From: a virus
Virus record (IMG/VR): IMGVR_UViG_3300025616_000024
Coordinates: 1-35,204 of that record
Strand: one strand, 5' to 3'
DNA: 35,204 nt
Under the pieces are notes generated by a model that searched no databases, was not told the DNA's origin, and worked only from the letters and a program-made list of their open reading frames with translations. This document shows, piece by piece, positions 12,605-19,864 of this stretch; the stretch's first letter is position 1; each line of letters opens with the position of its first letter. The position numbers were made by a program, and so were the translations under genes.

Positions 12605-13301
12605 CGAAACCTACGGTTGCACGATTTGCAACGACGCGCATTACATCCATCCGCGGCGCACGGACGGGACCATCGACTACGGGGCAACCGTCCCCTGCCT
12701 TTGCATCCAGGACAAGATGGCCCGGGACAAACGAAAACGGCTGCTCACCTGGTGCGAGTTGCCGGCGGCGAGCGAGAGCATGACTTTCGAGAACTTCAAG
12801 GTTGAACCCCACACGAAGCAGGCTTACCAGCACGCTCTATATCTGGCTTCGGGAGAAATAGACTGGCTGACACTGATCTCCCGGGTCAACCGAGGAAAGA
12901 CACACCTGGCCGTTTCGATATGCCGGAAATGGCTCGAAAGCGGCAGGCCCGCCCGTTACGCCTATGTGCCGCTGTTGCTGGACGAACTGAAACGGGGCTT
13001 CAACGCGAAAGACAACAGCGACTTTGAGAAACGCTTCGAGATGTTCCTCAACGTCCCGCTGCTGGCCCTCGACGACCTCGGGGTGGAATACTCGACGCCC
13101 TGGGTGCAGGAAAAGCTGGACACTATCATCGACTACCGCATGATGCACGACCTGGCGCTGGTTGTAACAACGAACCTGAGCCTTGACGAACTGCCGGACA
13201 GGATAGCAAGCCGCCTCCGCCGACACGGGAACATCGTGACGATATCCGGGGCAGAACACCGCGGAATAAACTTACAGCTCACTAAAAAGGAGAAAATTTA
13301 A
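12597..13301 (+). CDS. DnaC-like helicase loader with N-terminal zinc motif
   Basis: 234 residues from ATG 12597, overlapping the initiator by 8 nt; an upstream ATG (12483) lies wholly inside the initiator gene. Cys2, Cys8, Cys11, Cys34 and Cys36 make a zinc-binding N-terminus. The AAA+ core has Walker A at 95-102 (SRVNRGKT; Ser where Gly/Ala is usual), Walker B LLALDD at 155-160, sensor-1 VVTTN at 189-193 and an arginine-rich RIASRLRRHG segment. It should load the host replicative helicase at the phage origin together with the initiator. The family call is firm. Confidence 0.85.
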   Translation: MCNETYGCTICNDAHYIHPRRTDGTIDYGATVPCLCIQDKMARDKRKRLLTWCELPAASESMTFENFKVEPHTKQAYQHALYLASGEIDWLTLISRVNRGKTHLAVSICRKWLESGRPARYAYVPLLLDELKRGFNAKDNSDFEKRFEMFLNVPLLALDDLGVEYSTPWVQEKLDTIIDYRMMHDLALVVTTNLSLDELPDRIASRLRRHGNIVTISGAEHRGINLQLTKKEKI

Positions 13302-13516
13302 TGTCACTATCAGGCGAAGATTTAGGCAAGAAGCTGGCCGGGGCGCTGGGAATCCCCTCCGGCAACATCACGGACCTACGGATCATCTGCAAGGCCGGAC
13401 AGGACGCGCAGGTCCAGGTAACACGGATGCTCGAAGAGGACGAGGGCTACAAGACAACCAAAATCGTCGACACTTACGAAATTAAAAGCAAGGTGGTGGG
13501 CGATGGAACTCTCTAA
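13301..13516 (+). CDS. Hypothetical replication-region protein
   Basis: 71 residues, ATG 13301 sharing its A with the previous stop (TAATG). It looks like one small alpha/beta domain (NITDLRIICKAGQDAQVQV, then TTKIVDTYEIKSK), resembling short phage proteins of unknown function near replication genes. It overlaps the next gene by 14 nt. Confidence 0.55.
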   Translation: MSLSGEDLGKKLAGALGIPSGNITDLRIICKAGQDAQVQVTRMLEEDEGYKTTKIVDTYEIKSKVVGDGTL

Positions 13517-14036
13517 GGCAAAAGAAATCGCGGCCGGAATCGTCGCCCAGCTCGCGCCGTACTGTGAAAGGATCGAAGTCGCCGGCAGCATCCGCCGTGG
13601 CCGGCCCGAGGTCCATGACATCGATATCGTCGCGATTCCAGACTCTACGATGGCCTTTTACAAGAGACTGGACGGCATGGGGAAAGTCACCCGGGGCGAG
13701 AAAATCATTACCATCGCGCTCACGCCCCGGTTCAACGCTGAAATATACCTCGCTACGATGGCAAACTGGGCGACATTGCTCCTCATCAGGACTGGCAGCA
13801 AGGACCACAACATCAAACTCTGCCAACTGGCGAAAAGCAAGGGCTTTCAGCTGCACGCCGATGGCAGCGGGCTGGAATGGACTCGCCCTTTAGTGGACCT
13901 GTTTACGGGCAGCGGCGCTCCCGGACATTCTCTCGGTGTCTCCGATATTCAGAGCCATCCCATCATCTGCAACTCCGAGACCGACATCTTCAACGCGCTC
14001 GGGCTGAACTACAAGGCGCCGGGAGAGAGAGGTTAA
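13503..14036 (+). CDS. PolX-family nucleotidyltransferase / beta-like DNA polymerase
   Basis: 177 residues, ATG 13503 after GGTGG. VAGSIRRGRPEVHDIDIVAIP (26-46) contains the GSxRRG phosphate-binding motif and the DxD metal ligands Asp39 and Asp41. The third carboxylate appears as Glu80 in RFNAEIYLA, where Asp is usual. RTGSKDHNIKLCQLAKSKGF (96-115) and an ending of DIFNALGLNYKAPGERG match the thumb of bacterial PolX. It lacks the helix-hairpin-helix N-domain and the PHP exonuclease of full PolX. Possible roles are gap filling or repair of phage DNA. Codon use matches the replication genes around it. Confidence 0.8.
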   Translation: MELSKAKEIAAGIVAQLAPYCERIEVAGSIRRGRPEVHDIDIVAIPDSTMAFYKRLDGMGKVTRGEKIITIALTPRFNAEIYLATMANWATLLLIRTGSKDHNIKLCQLAKSKGFQLHADGSGLEWTRPLVDLFTGSGAPGHSLGVSDIQSHPIICNSETDIFNALGLNYKAPGERG

Positions 14037-14038
14037 AG

Positions 14039-15124
14039 ATGCCTAATGAACTATGCAAATGTGGACTGCCGCTACACTTTATCACTGATGAACATAAAGT
14101 AGGTTGGTGTGATAAATGTAATCAGTTTTCTACACCTGTTCAGCCCCAAGAGCCAATGGTAAGATGTCCGAAATGGAGAGATTGCGATGTAGCGGATGAG
14201 GCTTGCCCACATAGAAAACTACATAAGAAAACGGATAGTTGCAAATATGTCTGTACTAGACAAATAGGCAACAGCCAAGCAAACGCCTGTCTTTATGAGC
14301 CAGTACCAGCTCCGAAAGGGGTTAAGGTTCATGAAGGTATGAAACTGGTAATAGACAAAAGTCCACTTGTCATGTGCGGGAATGATGGTTGTCAAACTGA
14401 CTGTTTCCATATAGCAGGACATACCCAGTCAGTTTGTGAGAAATATCATAAAGACTGTGCAACTTGCAAACCTTATAAGCCAGTACCAGCCCCGAAAGAG
14501 ACAGAGTACAAAAACTGGGATGATTATAATAAAGACCATCCCTTGCCAGTATCTCCAGAGCTAGTAGCCCCGAAAGAGGTTTGCAAAAATTGTCATCAAC
14601 CAAAAGATAAGCATTATGCCGATGGTTATTGTTCTCAATATGGGATTGAGAATAAACAGTTTGAACGTGCAAAGTGGGTAGGTGCAGAGTTTATAGACAC
14701 TCCAGAAGGTGTGGTCTGTGATGAGAAATACCATATTGTTGACGCTAACAAAAAGGTATCAGAGCCTTGTGATAATTGTGGACATGATAAAAGTTGTCAT
14801 GACGAAATGGGATGTAGGTTGCTCCCAACACGCCAGTATTGTTCTTGTAAAAAGTTTGAGACTTTAACTGCCGAACAACAGGAAAAAGAAGTGCAGGATA
14901 TTTATAAAGATTTAGAGTTAGAGCCAGCCAGTATACCAAAGCCTGAAACTACGGCAACGCAATTTGAGATTGATGTGCTAACTCATATTCAGCATGAGGC
15001 TTTACAGGCTCAAGGCGATTGGGCAGGCATTGATGAAGAATATGCGCCCGAATGGACTCACGGCTACAAACTGATTTATAACGAACTCGCTAATTTAATT
15101 GATTGGTTGGAGGCAAAATCATGA
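14039..15124 (+). CDS. Cys-rich multi-zinc-knuckle protein in an AT-rich cassette
   Basis: 361 residues from ATG 14039. About 26 cysteines occur in repeated C-x(1-2)-C ... H ... C modules, for example CKCGLPLHFITDEH, CKNCHQPKDKHYADGYC and CDNCGHDKSCHDEMGC followed by YCSCKKF. Two spacer segments repeat the phrase PVPAPK. The last 75 residues are helical and free of Cys (ATQFEIDVLTHIQHEALQAQ). The DNA is clearly more AT-rich than the flanking genes, with different codon use, indicating separate acquisition. Likely binds several zinc ions; target unknown. Confidence 0.65.
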   Translation: MPNELCKCGLPLHFITDEHKVGWCDKCNQFSTPVQPQEPMVRCPKWRDCDVADEACPHRKLHKKTDSCKYVCTRQIGNSQANACLYEPVPAPKGVKVHEGMKLVIDKSPLVMCGNDGCQTDCFHIAGHTQSVCEKYHKDCATCKPYKPVPAPKETEYKNWDDYNKDHPLPVSPELVAPKEVCKNCHQPKDKHYADGYCSQYGIENKQFERAKWVGAEFIDTPEGVVCDEKYHIVDANKKVSEPCDNCGHDKSCHDEMGCRLLPTRQYCSCKKFETLTAEQQEKEVQDIYKDLELEPASIPKPETTATQFEIDVLTHIQHEALQAQGDWAGIDEEYAPEWTHGYKLIYNELANLIDWLEAKS

Positions 15125-15567
15125 ATAATCCAGAGCCAGAGAACCCTAGACTACTGACCGATGATGAAATCGGCAAGTGCTATGAAAACTCAAAATGCCA
15201 CGAAGTAGACGGGCAGATGGTTATTGACGAAATGTTTAATTTAACAAAAGTTCTCAAAGCTCAAGATGCAAAGACCTTAGCCTCTACCCCTAGCCTGACA
15301 AAAGAAGAAGTACAAGCCATATCAGACCTTGCAGAAGATTGTGAAAACTGCCCAGCTGAAAGAATGTGTTGCCCTGAATGTAGTGAACACCAAAAAACTG
15401 GCATAGCCAAACTTTATGCCATATCAGAGGGTAAGCCTGCCCCTAAAGTAAGCGTAGAGGATATTGCCAAAGTGATAAGGGACTTTGATAGTGCTTACGA
15501 AGATGCTCCAGACATAGCCCTAAAACTTGCCACAGCCATTATTGAAAAGATTAAGGGGGCTGCATGA
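15121..15567 (+). CDS. Cys-cluster hypothetical protein, second gene of the AT-rich cassette
   Basis: 148 residues, ATG 15121 overlapping the previous stop (ATGA). A cluster CENCPAERMCCPEC at about 74-87, plus Cys20 and Cys26, suggests metal binding; the C-terminal part (KVSVEDIAKVIRDFDSAYEDAPDIALKLATAIIEKI) is helical. Its base composition matches the gene upstream, so the two probably arrived together. Function unknown. Confidence 0.6.
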   Translation: MNNPEPENPRLLTDDEIGKCYENSKCHEVDGQMVIDEMFNLTKVLKAQDAKTLASTPSLTKEEVQAISDLAEDCENCPAERMCCPECSEHQKTGIAKLYAISEGKPAPKVSVEDIAKVIRDFDSAYEDAPDIALKLATAIIEKIKGAA

Positions 15568-15983
15568 CCGAACGACAGCAGCCTTACAAAACCTCACGAG
15601 CCATCAAAGAGGTTTCAGCAAGCGACACTATGTCCGAGGCCCATCTGCAGGACGCCATAATCGAACTTGGTCATGTCCTGGGATGGGAAAAGATAGCCCA
15701 CTTCAGACCGGCGCTCATGAAGATGCACGGCGCCCTGGTTTATCGCACGCCGGTATCAGCTGATGGCAAGGGCTTCTTCGATCTGCTCATGGCGAACCCC
15801 GCACAGCGCCGCATTGTGGCCATCGAGTGTAAAAGCGAGAAGGGGAAACCATCGCCCGAACAACTTGAGTGGGAGATAACGTGGCGTAACAGCGGCGGCG
15901 AGTACTTTCTTTTCAGGCCAAGCGACTGGCTGAACGAAAATATATTCAAAACTCTTGCGAATCAGGCACAAATAGGCACATAA
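15564..15983 (+). CDS. VRR-NUC nuclease
   Basis: 139 residues, ATG 15564 overlapping the previous stop. PD-(D/E)xK residues of the VRR-NUC family are visible: Glu26 (SEAHLQ), Asp73 (GKGFFDLLM), Glu88 and Lys90 (IVAIECKSEKGK) and Gln100 (SPEQLEW), with the family's FLFRPSDW near the end. Stand-alone VRR-NUC proteins are common in phages, with proposed junction-resolving or end-processing roles in recombination and packaging. Base composition returns to that of the main genome here. Confidence 0.85.
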   Translation: MTERQQPYKTSRAIKEVSASDTMSEAHLQDAIIELGHVLGWEKIAHFRPALMKMHGALVYRTPVSADGKGFFDLLMANPAQRRIVAIECKSEKGKPSPEQLEWEITWRNSGGEYFLFRPSDWLNENIFKTLANQAQIGT

Positions 15984-15999
15984 TTATAAGTGAGGGAAA

Positions 16000-16176
16000 T
16001 TGGAACAAAAGCTGCTCAAATTCATCGAACAGCGCACGGACAAGGCAATAAGTAACGGACTGCAGTACGGAAAGCTGAATTTCGAATTGACAATACTAGC
16101 TGGGAAGATAGTCGAAATCAAGGAAAAACCGGAGGCTAATTTCAAGTTGGAAGAGATATTAAAAGCACTTAGTTAG
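16000..16176 (+). CDS. 58-residue hypothetical with TTG start
   Basis: TTG 16000 has GAGGG 5 nt upstream. The product is a charged helical protein (EQKLLKFIEQRTDKAISNGLQ ... KLEEILKALS). It is the last gene before the terminator at 16200. The absence of competing frames and a good ribosome site support it. Confidence 0.5.
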   Translation: MEQKLLKFIEQRTDKAISNGLQYGKLNFELTILAGKIVEIKEKPEANFKLEEILKALS

Positions 16177-16199
16177 TTAGCCTGGGTCGGAACCGATAG

Positions 16200-16245
16200 G
16201 GCGAGCTTAGAGACATAGCGTCTCGGCTCGCCTTTTTGTTTTTAA
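16200..16245 (+). terminator. Intrinsic terminator
   Basis: GGCGAGC (16200-16206) pairs with GCTCGCC (16226-16232), with a second inner pairing AGAGAC/GTCTC, followed by TTTTTGTTTTT. It closes the replication operon; the next gene restarts with its own AAGGAGG site 10 nt after the T-run. Confidence 0.85.
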
Positions 16246-16254
16246 GGAGGTTTC

Positions 16255-16584
16255 ATGGGCAGACCGATAGGCAGCAAGAACAAGCATCCCGCAATCATCC
16301 CGTCAAGGGGCGCTGGCAGGCCGAAGCGCAGGGCTCCAACTGTTCCAAAACTTCGACAGGTTGAGTCAGTCTATCCGCCCTGTCCCGGGTGCGGCGGCCC
16401 GCTTCTCGAGGCGTCCCTGGGGCGGCGCTGCGTCAACATGGGCTGCTCCAACTGGCATGGAGTGGGAGCGCAGAGCTTCAAGGGCGGGCTCCTGCACAAC
16501 AGGTTCAAGACCAAGGAGCTGAAGCCCGGCGAGTGGGCCGCTCACGGCAACGGGGCGTTCAAGGTGATCGACTATGATGTGTAG
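16255..16584 (+). CDS. AT-hook / zinc-ribbon DNA-binding protein
   Basis: 109 residues, ATG 16255 after AAGGAGG. The basic N-terminus contains GRPIGSKNK (AT-hook-like) and a second GRPKRR. The core has CPGCGGPLLEASLGRRCVNMGC, a four-Cys zinc ribbon. The C-terminus is short and globular. Probably binds DNA non-specifically or as a small regulator at the end of the early region. Confidence 0.65.
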   Translation: MGRPIGSKNKHPAIIPSRGAGRPKRRAPTVPKLRQVESVYPPCPGCGGPLLEASLGRRCVNMGCSNWHGVGAQSFKGGLLHNRFKTKELKPGEWAAHGNGAFKVIDYDV

Positions 16585-16592
16585 GAGGGATT

Positions 16593-16844
16593 ATGGCTGT
16601 TGAAATTTATCCACCAACGAAGAATTATTATTGTATTCAATGTGGTGCGCTTATGAAACACTTGAAAAGTTATATTGCGCTTTATAATCCTATATCTGGC
16701 GATCCTATTTGGCAGATAATATATTCGTGCCCAAATAAAACAAAGTCACTATCAAGTATGTTTTTCGGTGGGCATTCTGCATTTACTGACCAGTGGGAGG
16801 AACATAAAATGATTACCACTTACCCATCAACAACTCGGCGGTGA
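16593..16844 (+). CDS. Small AT-rich hypothetical with CxxC
   Basis: 83 residues, ATG 16593 after AGGAGGG. CIQCG near residue 14 and a single Cys at about 46 (YSCPN) suggest an incomplete zinc ribbon. Base composition is much more AT-rich than the flanking genes, resembling the cassette at 14039-15567. No family recognised. Confidence 0.5.
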   Translation: MAVEIYPPTKNYYCIQCGALMKHLKSYIALYNPISGDPIWQIIYSCPNKTKSLSSMFFGGHSAFTDQWEEHKMITTYPSTTRR

Positions 16845-16853
16845 GGTGTGCTT

Positions 16854-17354
16854 ATGATTCACTGGTACAGTTACACTATCTTCCGGCACACCCGCACTCA
16901 AACATTCTGGGCGTTACAGGAAGCAGACTACTTTGAAGCAGACCGCTGGCCCCCTGAACCTCAAGTAGATCCCGTGAACAATGACAAGGGCGAGTACATG
17001 ACGGATGTACTTATCGACGATGAAAAGACAGGCAAGAAGAGATGGGCAGAGCAAGTCAGGGTTGGGTTATCGGTTGCAGCCGGGGCACAAGGCCACCAGG
17101 CTCAAGCAGAAGGGCGATTCTGTAAATGCCGGTGCATCATAGGCGAAATCAATAAACGCCTCGCATTGACCAAGCATGACGGGAAGGTGCTTTTGCAGGA
17201 GATAGAGCGGGGCAAGGTCAGGGACATAGACGGTCTGTCCGATGTGGCTCTTATCGCGTTGACCTACATCTCAGGCAAAGACCGCAGGGTGCAAAGTTAC
17301 TCCAATTTCAAGGGGCATTGGAACTATTCGAGAAAGGTTGAGAGGGTAGTATAA
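16854..17354 (+). CDS. Hypothetical protein before the packaging module
   Basis: 166 residues, ATG 16854 with GAGGTG upstream (the in-frame GTG at 16848 lies in that site). It contains CKCRC around residue 93 and a C-terminal stretch (GLSDVALIALTYISGKDRRVQSYSNFKGHW). Position before the terminator, tRNA and terminase region would suit a late regulator, but nothing in the sequence proves it. Confidence 0.5.
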   Translation: MIHWYSYTIFRHTRTQTFWALQEADYFEADRWPPEPQVDPVNNDKGEYMTDVLIDDEKTGKKRWAEQVRVGLSVAAGAQGHQAQAEGRFCKCRCIIGEINKRLALTKHDGKVLLQEIERGKVRDIDGLSDVALIALTYISGKDRRVQSYSNFKGHWNYSRKVERVV

Positions 17355-17419
17355 ATCATACTAACAAAAACAAGGGGCTAGTATTATGTTGACAAAAAGT
17401 GATAGAATTAACGATGTAG

Positions 17420-17453
17420 GAGTCAGAAGTCTGTAAACTGGCTCTTTTCTTTT
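17420..17453 (+). terminator. Intrinsic terminator before the tRNA
   Basis: GAGTCAG (17420-17426) pairs with CTGGCTC (17438-17444; one G-U pair) across an 11-nt loop and is followed by TTTTCTTTT. A TTGACA hexamer at 17389-17394 lies 26 nt upstream but has no convincing -10 at 16-18 bp, so attenuation is possible but unproven. Confidence 0.65.
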
Positions 17454-17457
17454 GCAA

Positions 17458-17533
17458 CGTGGGCAGGACAAGCGGTTAAGTCGCAGGGCTCATAACCCTT
17501 GAGGATTCGGTCCGACTCCGAAGCCCGCTACCA
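17458..17533 (+). tRNA. tRNA-Met(CAT), initiator-like
   Basis: A 76-nt cloverleaf with encoded CCA. Acceptor CGTGGGC/GCCCGCT pairs at positions 2-7 (one G-U) with an unpaired C1/T72, the hallmark of bacterial initiator tRNA. D-arm GAC/GTC with GG in the loop. Anticodon arm CAGGG-CTCATAA-CCCTT has anticodon CAT and three consecutive G-C pairs (29-31/39-41), also an initiator feature. Variable loop GAGGA. T-arm TTCGG-TCCGACT-CCGAA, where the loop departs from TTC at position 55. CAT could also be a lysidine-modified tRNA-Ile2 or elongator Met, but the C1/T72 mismatch plus GGG/CCC favours the initiator type. Confidence 0.85.
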
Positions 17534-17641
17534 AAAAGCCCTACCTCCTTGCGGCGCGTCGGGATTCATCTCCCCGGCGCATATCGGGCTCGGGGTTACT
17601 CCTTCCCTTTTCAGAGCCCCCAATTATGAAAATGTGAAATT

Positions 17642-18289
17642 ATGATACTTAAAACCATCCCTCTTTCAAAGATTAACCCGGCGGCCTACAACCCGCGTAA
17701 AGACCTCCAGCCATCCGACCCGGAGTACAAGAAACTCAAGAAGTCGCTGACCGAGTTTGACTGCGTGGAACCTCTGGTTTGGAACGAGACCACCGGCAAC
17801 CTCGTGGGCGGGCACCAGCGGCTTAAAGTTCTGAAGGACCTGGGCCGGACCGAGGTTGAGGTATCGGTGGTGGATCTGGATGATGCCAAAGAGAAGGCGC
17901 TCAATCTGGCGCTGAACAAGATCAGCGGCGAGTGGGACCTGCCCCGGCTGAAGGACTTGCTCGAGGAGATAAATACCGGCGCCTTTGATATCGAGGTCAC
18001 GGGTTTCGATGATAAAGAAATCGAAGAGCTGATGACGCAGTTTCACGTGCCATGCGAAGGTCTGACAGACGATGACGCTATCCCTGAGAACGTAGAGACA
18101 ATTTGCAAGACGGGAGACCTGTGGCAACTCGGAACTCATAGGCTATTGTGCGGGGATGCTTTAATTATCACAGACCTTGAGAAGCTCATGGGCGGAGCGA
18201 AAGCCCAACTTGTCTGGACTGACTGCGACGTAATCATAAAACGCTGGGAAGATTTTACAGGTAAAAAGGCAGTTAAACTCGATGTCTGA
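17642..18289 (+). CDS. ParB-domain protein, remnant of a ParB-DNA methyltransferase fusion
   Basis: 215 residues. Residues 1-90 are a ParB/Srx-like nuclease domain (LSKINPAAYNPRKDL, then LVGGHQRLKVL), and 95-135 the usual helical connector. KTGDLWQLGTHRLLCGDA (156-173) is the start of the N6-adenine methyltransferase found fused to this domain in phages. After AQLVWTD (188-194), where the catalytic [DN]PPY should follow, the sequence jumps to CDVIIKRWEDFTGKKAVKL, which resembles the normal C-terminus of the same fusion. The catalytic domain is therefore deleted in frame. It lies just upstream of the terminase genes, the usual place for this protein. Confidence 0.75.
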   Translation: MILKTIPLSKINPAAYNPRKDLQPSDPEYKKLKKSLTEFDCVEPLVWNETTGNLVGGHQRLKVLKDLGRTEVEVSVVDLDDAKEKALNLALNKISGEWDLPRLKDLLEEINTGAFDIEVTGFDDKEIEELMTQFHVPCEGLTDDDAIPENVETICKTGDLWQLGTHRLLCGDALIITDLEKLMGGAKAQLVWTDCDVIIKRWEDFTGKKAVKLDV

Positions 18290-18662
18290 CAATGCTGTAA
18301 AACAGCGAATCATAGGAAAACCCTTCCCAAAGGGCAAAACGGGCAACCCCCACGGGCGCCCGCCCAAGATTCACTGCGTCACATCGCTCCTGGCCGAACT
18401 GCTTAACGGCGATCCAGAGAAGGTCAAGGCGAAATGGGTCAAGGGCAAACCGACCGGGGCCATGATCGTCGCGCTCGCCATGTTCGCCAAGATGGGCCGG
18501 GGAGACTTAACGGCTATTAAAGAGGGGTTAGATCGTGTCGAGGGCAAGGTAAAGGACACGGCTGATATAACCACCAACGGGCAGTCCTTAAATACGACGA
18601 CGATAAACGTGGTAAGCCAGGAAGCGAAAGCCATAACGGAAGCTCTTTGTAATGGTGAATAG
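18282..18662 (+). CDS. Terminase small subunit-like protein (DUF5681-type)
   Basis: 126 residues, ATG 18282 overlapping the previous gene by 8 nt and ending in overlap with the large subunit. IGKPFPKGKTGNPHGRPPK (11-29) is the DUF5681 signature found in phage proteins next to terminases. The remainder is helical with a Thr/Asn-rich C-terminal linker. It probably recognises phage DNA for packaging; position is the main functional evidence. Confidence 0.65.
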   Translation: MSDNAVKQRIIGKPFPKGKTGNPHGRPPKIHCVTSLLAELLNGDPEKVKAKWVKGKPTGAMIVALAMFAKMGRGDLTAIKEGLDRVEGKVKDTADITTNGQSLNTTTINVVSQEAKAITEALCNGE

Positions 18663-19855
18663 TGAAGCTCGACACAACCTCGATATATGTGCAGAACGGG
18701 GCTGCATGGCTGGCCCGTAACTCTGGAATCAGGCGCCGCGCCTTAAACGAAGGCGGCACATCATCCTCAAAGACGTACTCAATCCTTCAAGTCTTAATTT
18801 TAATCGCCCGTAGTGCCACTACACCGACTCTTGTATCGGTTGTAAGCGAGTCCCTGCCCCATTTGAGAAGGGGCGCGATGAGAGACTTCTTTGCGATTAT
18901 GGGTGAATCGCCATCTAACAATCCCCGGTACAACATGAGCGAACACGTCTACGACTTCGGCAACGGGAAGATAGAGTTCTTTTCAGCCGATGAGCCTTCC
19001 AAGATGAGGGGCGGTAGGCGTGATGTTCTCTTTATCAACGAAGCTAATAACGTCGGCTATGACGCTTTTAAAGAACTAGACATACGAACCAAGCTATTCA
19101 CGTTCCTGGACTGGAACCCTGTAAGCGAGTTCTGGGCGCATGAACAACTCTTAAACAAACCCGAAAACAAGTACATCCACTCGACCTATCTGGACGCTAT
19201 GAACGTCCTTCCGCCGGAGGTGGTTAGGAACATCGAGTCAAACAAAGACTCCGACCCAAACTGGTGGAACGTCTACGGGCTAGGAAAACTCGGCAGGGTT
19301 GAGGGGCTCGTCTATCCTGTGTTTGAAATCGTGGACGCCCTTCCGGAACATGGCCAGGTCGCATACGGCCTTGACTTTGGTTTTGCCGGCGACGAGGCGG
19401 CGCTTGTAAAGAACGTTATCATCCCTGCACACGACAAAGAACTCGGCCAGGTCTTTTCTCAAGAAATAATCTACGCCAAGAACCTCACGAATCAAGATCT
19501 GTCCTTGAAGATGGAACAGGCCGGGGTTAAAAAACATTACGACGAGATCTTTGCAGATTCTGCTGAACCGAAGTCGATCGAAGAACTTCACCGGCTCGGC
19601 TGGAACATCAAACCATGCATCAAGGGCGAAGGATCCGTAGAGTTTGGGCATCAAAAACTTCGTCAGTATAAACAATTCTGGACGAAAGACTCGTTAAACG
19701 GCATCAAAGAACAACGCAACTTCCGCTACATCGCTGACAAAGACGGCAAGTTGACAGAGAAAACGGCGCATAACTGGTCACACATCATGGACGCGAGAAG
19801 GTACGGAGTTCTCGGAAAAGTGGGCGGCGTCCAAATCGGTATCTTTTATGCGTAA
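18662..19855 (+). CDS. terL: Terminase large subunit
   Basis: 397 residues starting at GTG 18662, which overlaps the previous stop. The ATPase domain has a Walker A-like LNEGGTSSSKTYSI (28-41) and Walker B DVLFINEANNV (about 120-130) with Glu next to the hydrophobic strand. The nuclease domain shows YGLDFGFAGDEAAL, IFADSAEPKSIEEL and a final NWSHIMDARRYGVL, the three acidic clusters of the RNase H-like fold. Pattern matches PBSX/Terminase_3-type enzymes. It packages DNA into the prohead through the portal encoded next. Confidence 0.93.
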   Translation: MKLDTTSIYVQNGAAWLARNSGIRRRALNEGGTSSSKTYSILQVLILIARSATTPTLVSVVSESLPHLRRGAMRDFFAIMGESPSNNPRYNMSEHVYDFGNGKIEFFSADEPSKMRGGRRDVLFINEANNVGYDAFKELDIRTKLFTFLDWNPVSEFWAHEQLLNKPENKYIHSTYLDAMNVLPPEVVRNIESNKDSDPNWWNVYGLGKLGRVEGLVYPVFEIVDALPEHGQVAYGLDFGFAGDEAALVKNVIIPAHDKELGQVFSQEIIYAKNLTNQDLSLKMEQAGVKKHYDEIFADSAEPKSIEELHRLGWNIKPCIKGEGSVEFGHQKLRQYKQFWTKDSLNGIKEQRNFRYIADKDGKLTEKTAHNWSHIMDARRYGVLGKVGGVQIGIFYA

Positions 19856-19864
19856 GGGTGAATT

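Noticed and set aside
17389-17418. Promoter at TTGACA upstream of the tRNA
   Set aside because: No acceptable -10 hexamer at 16-18 bp, and a terminator follows immediately.
17534-17641. A second tRNA or structured RNA after the tRNA
   Set aside because: GC-rich partial pairings exist (for example GGGCTC at 17586 with GAGCCC at 17614) but no cloverleaf or known RNA motif could be built.
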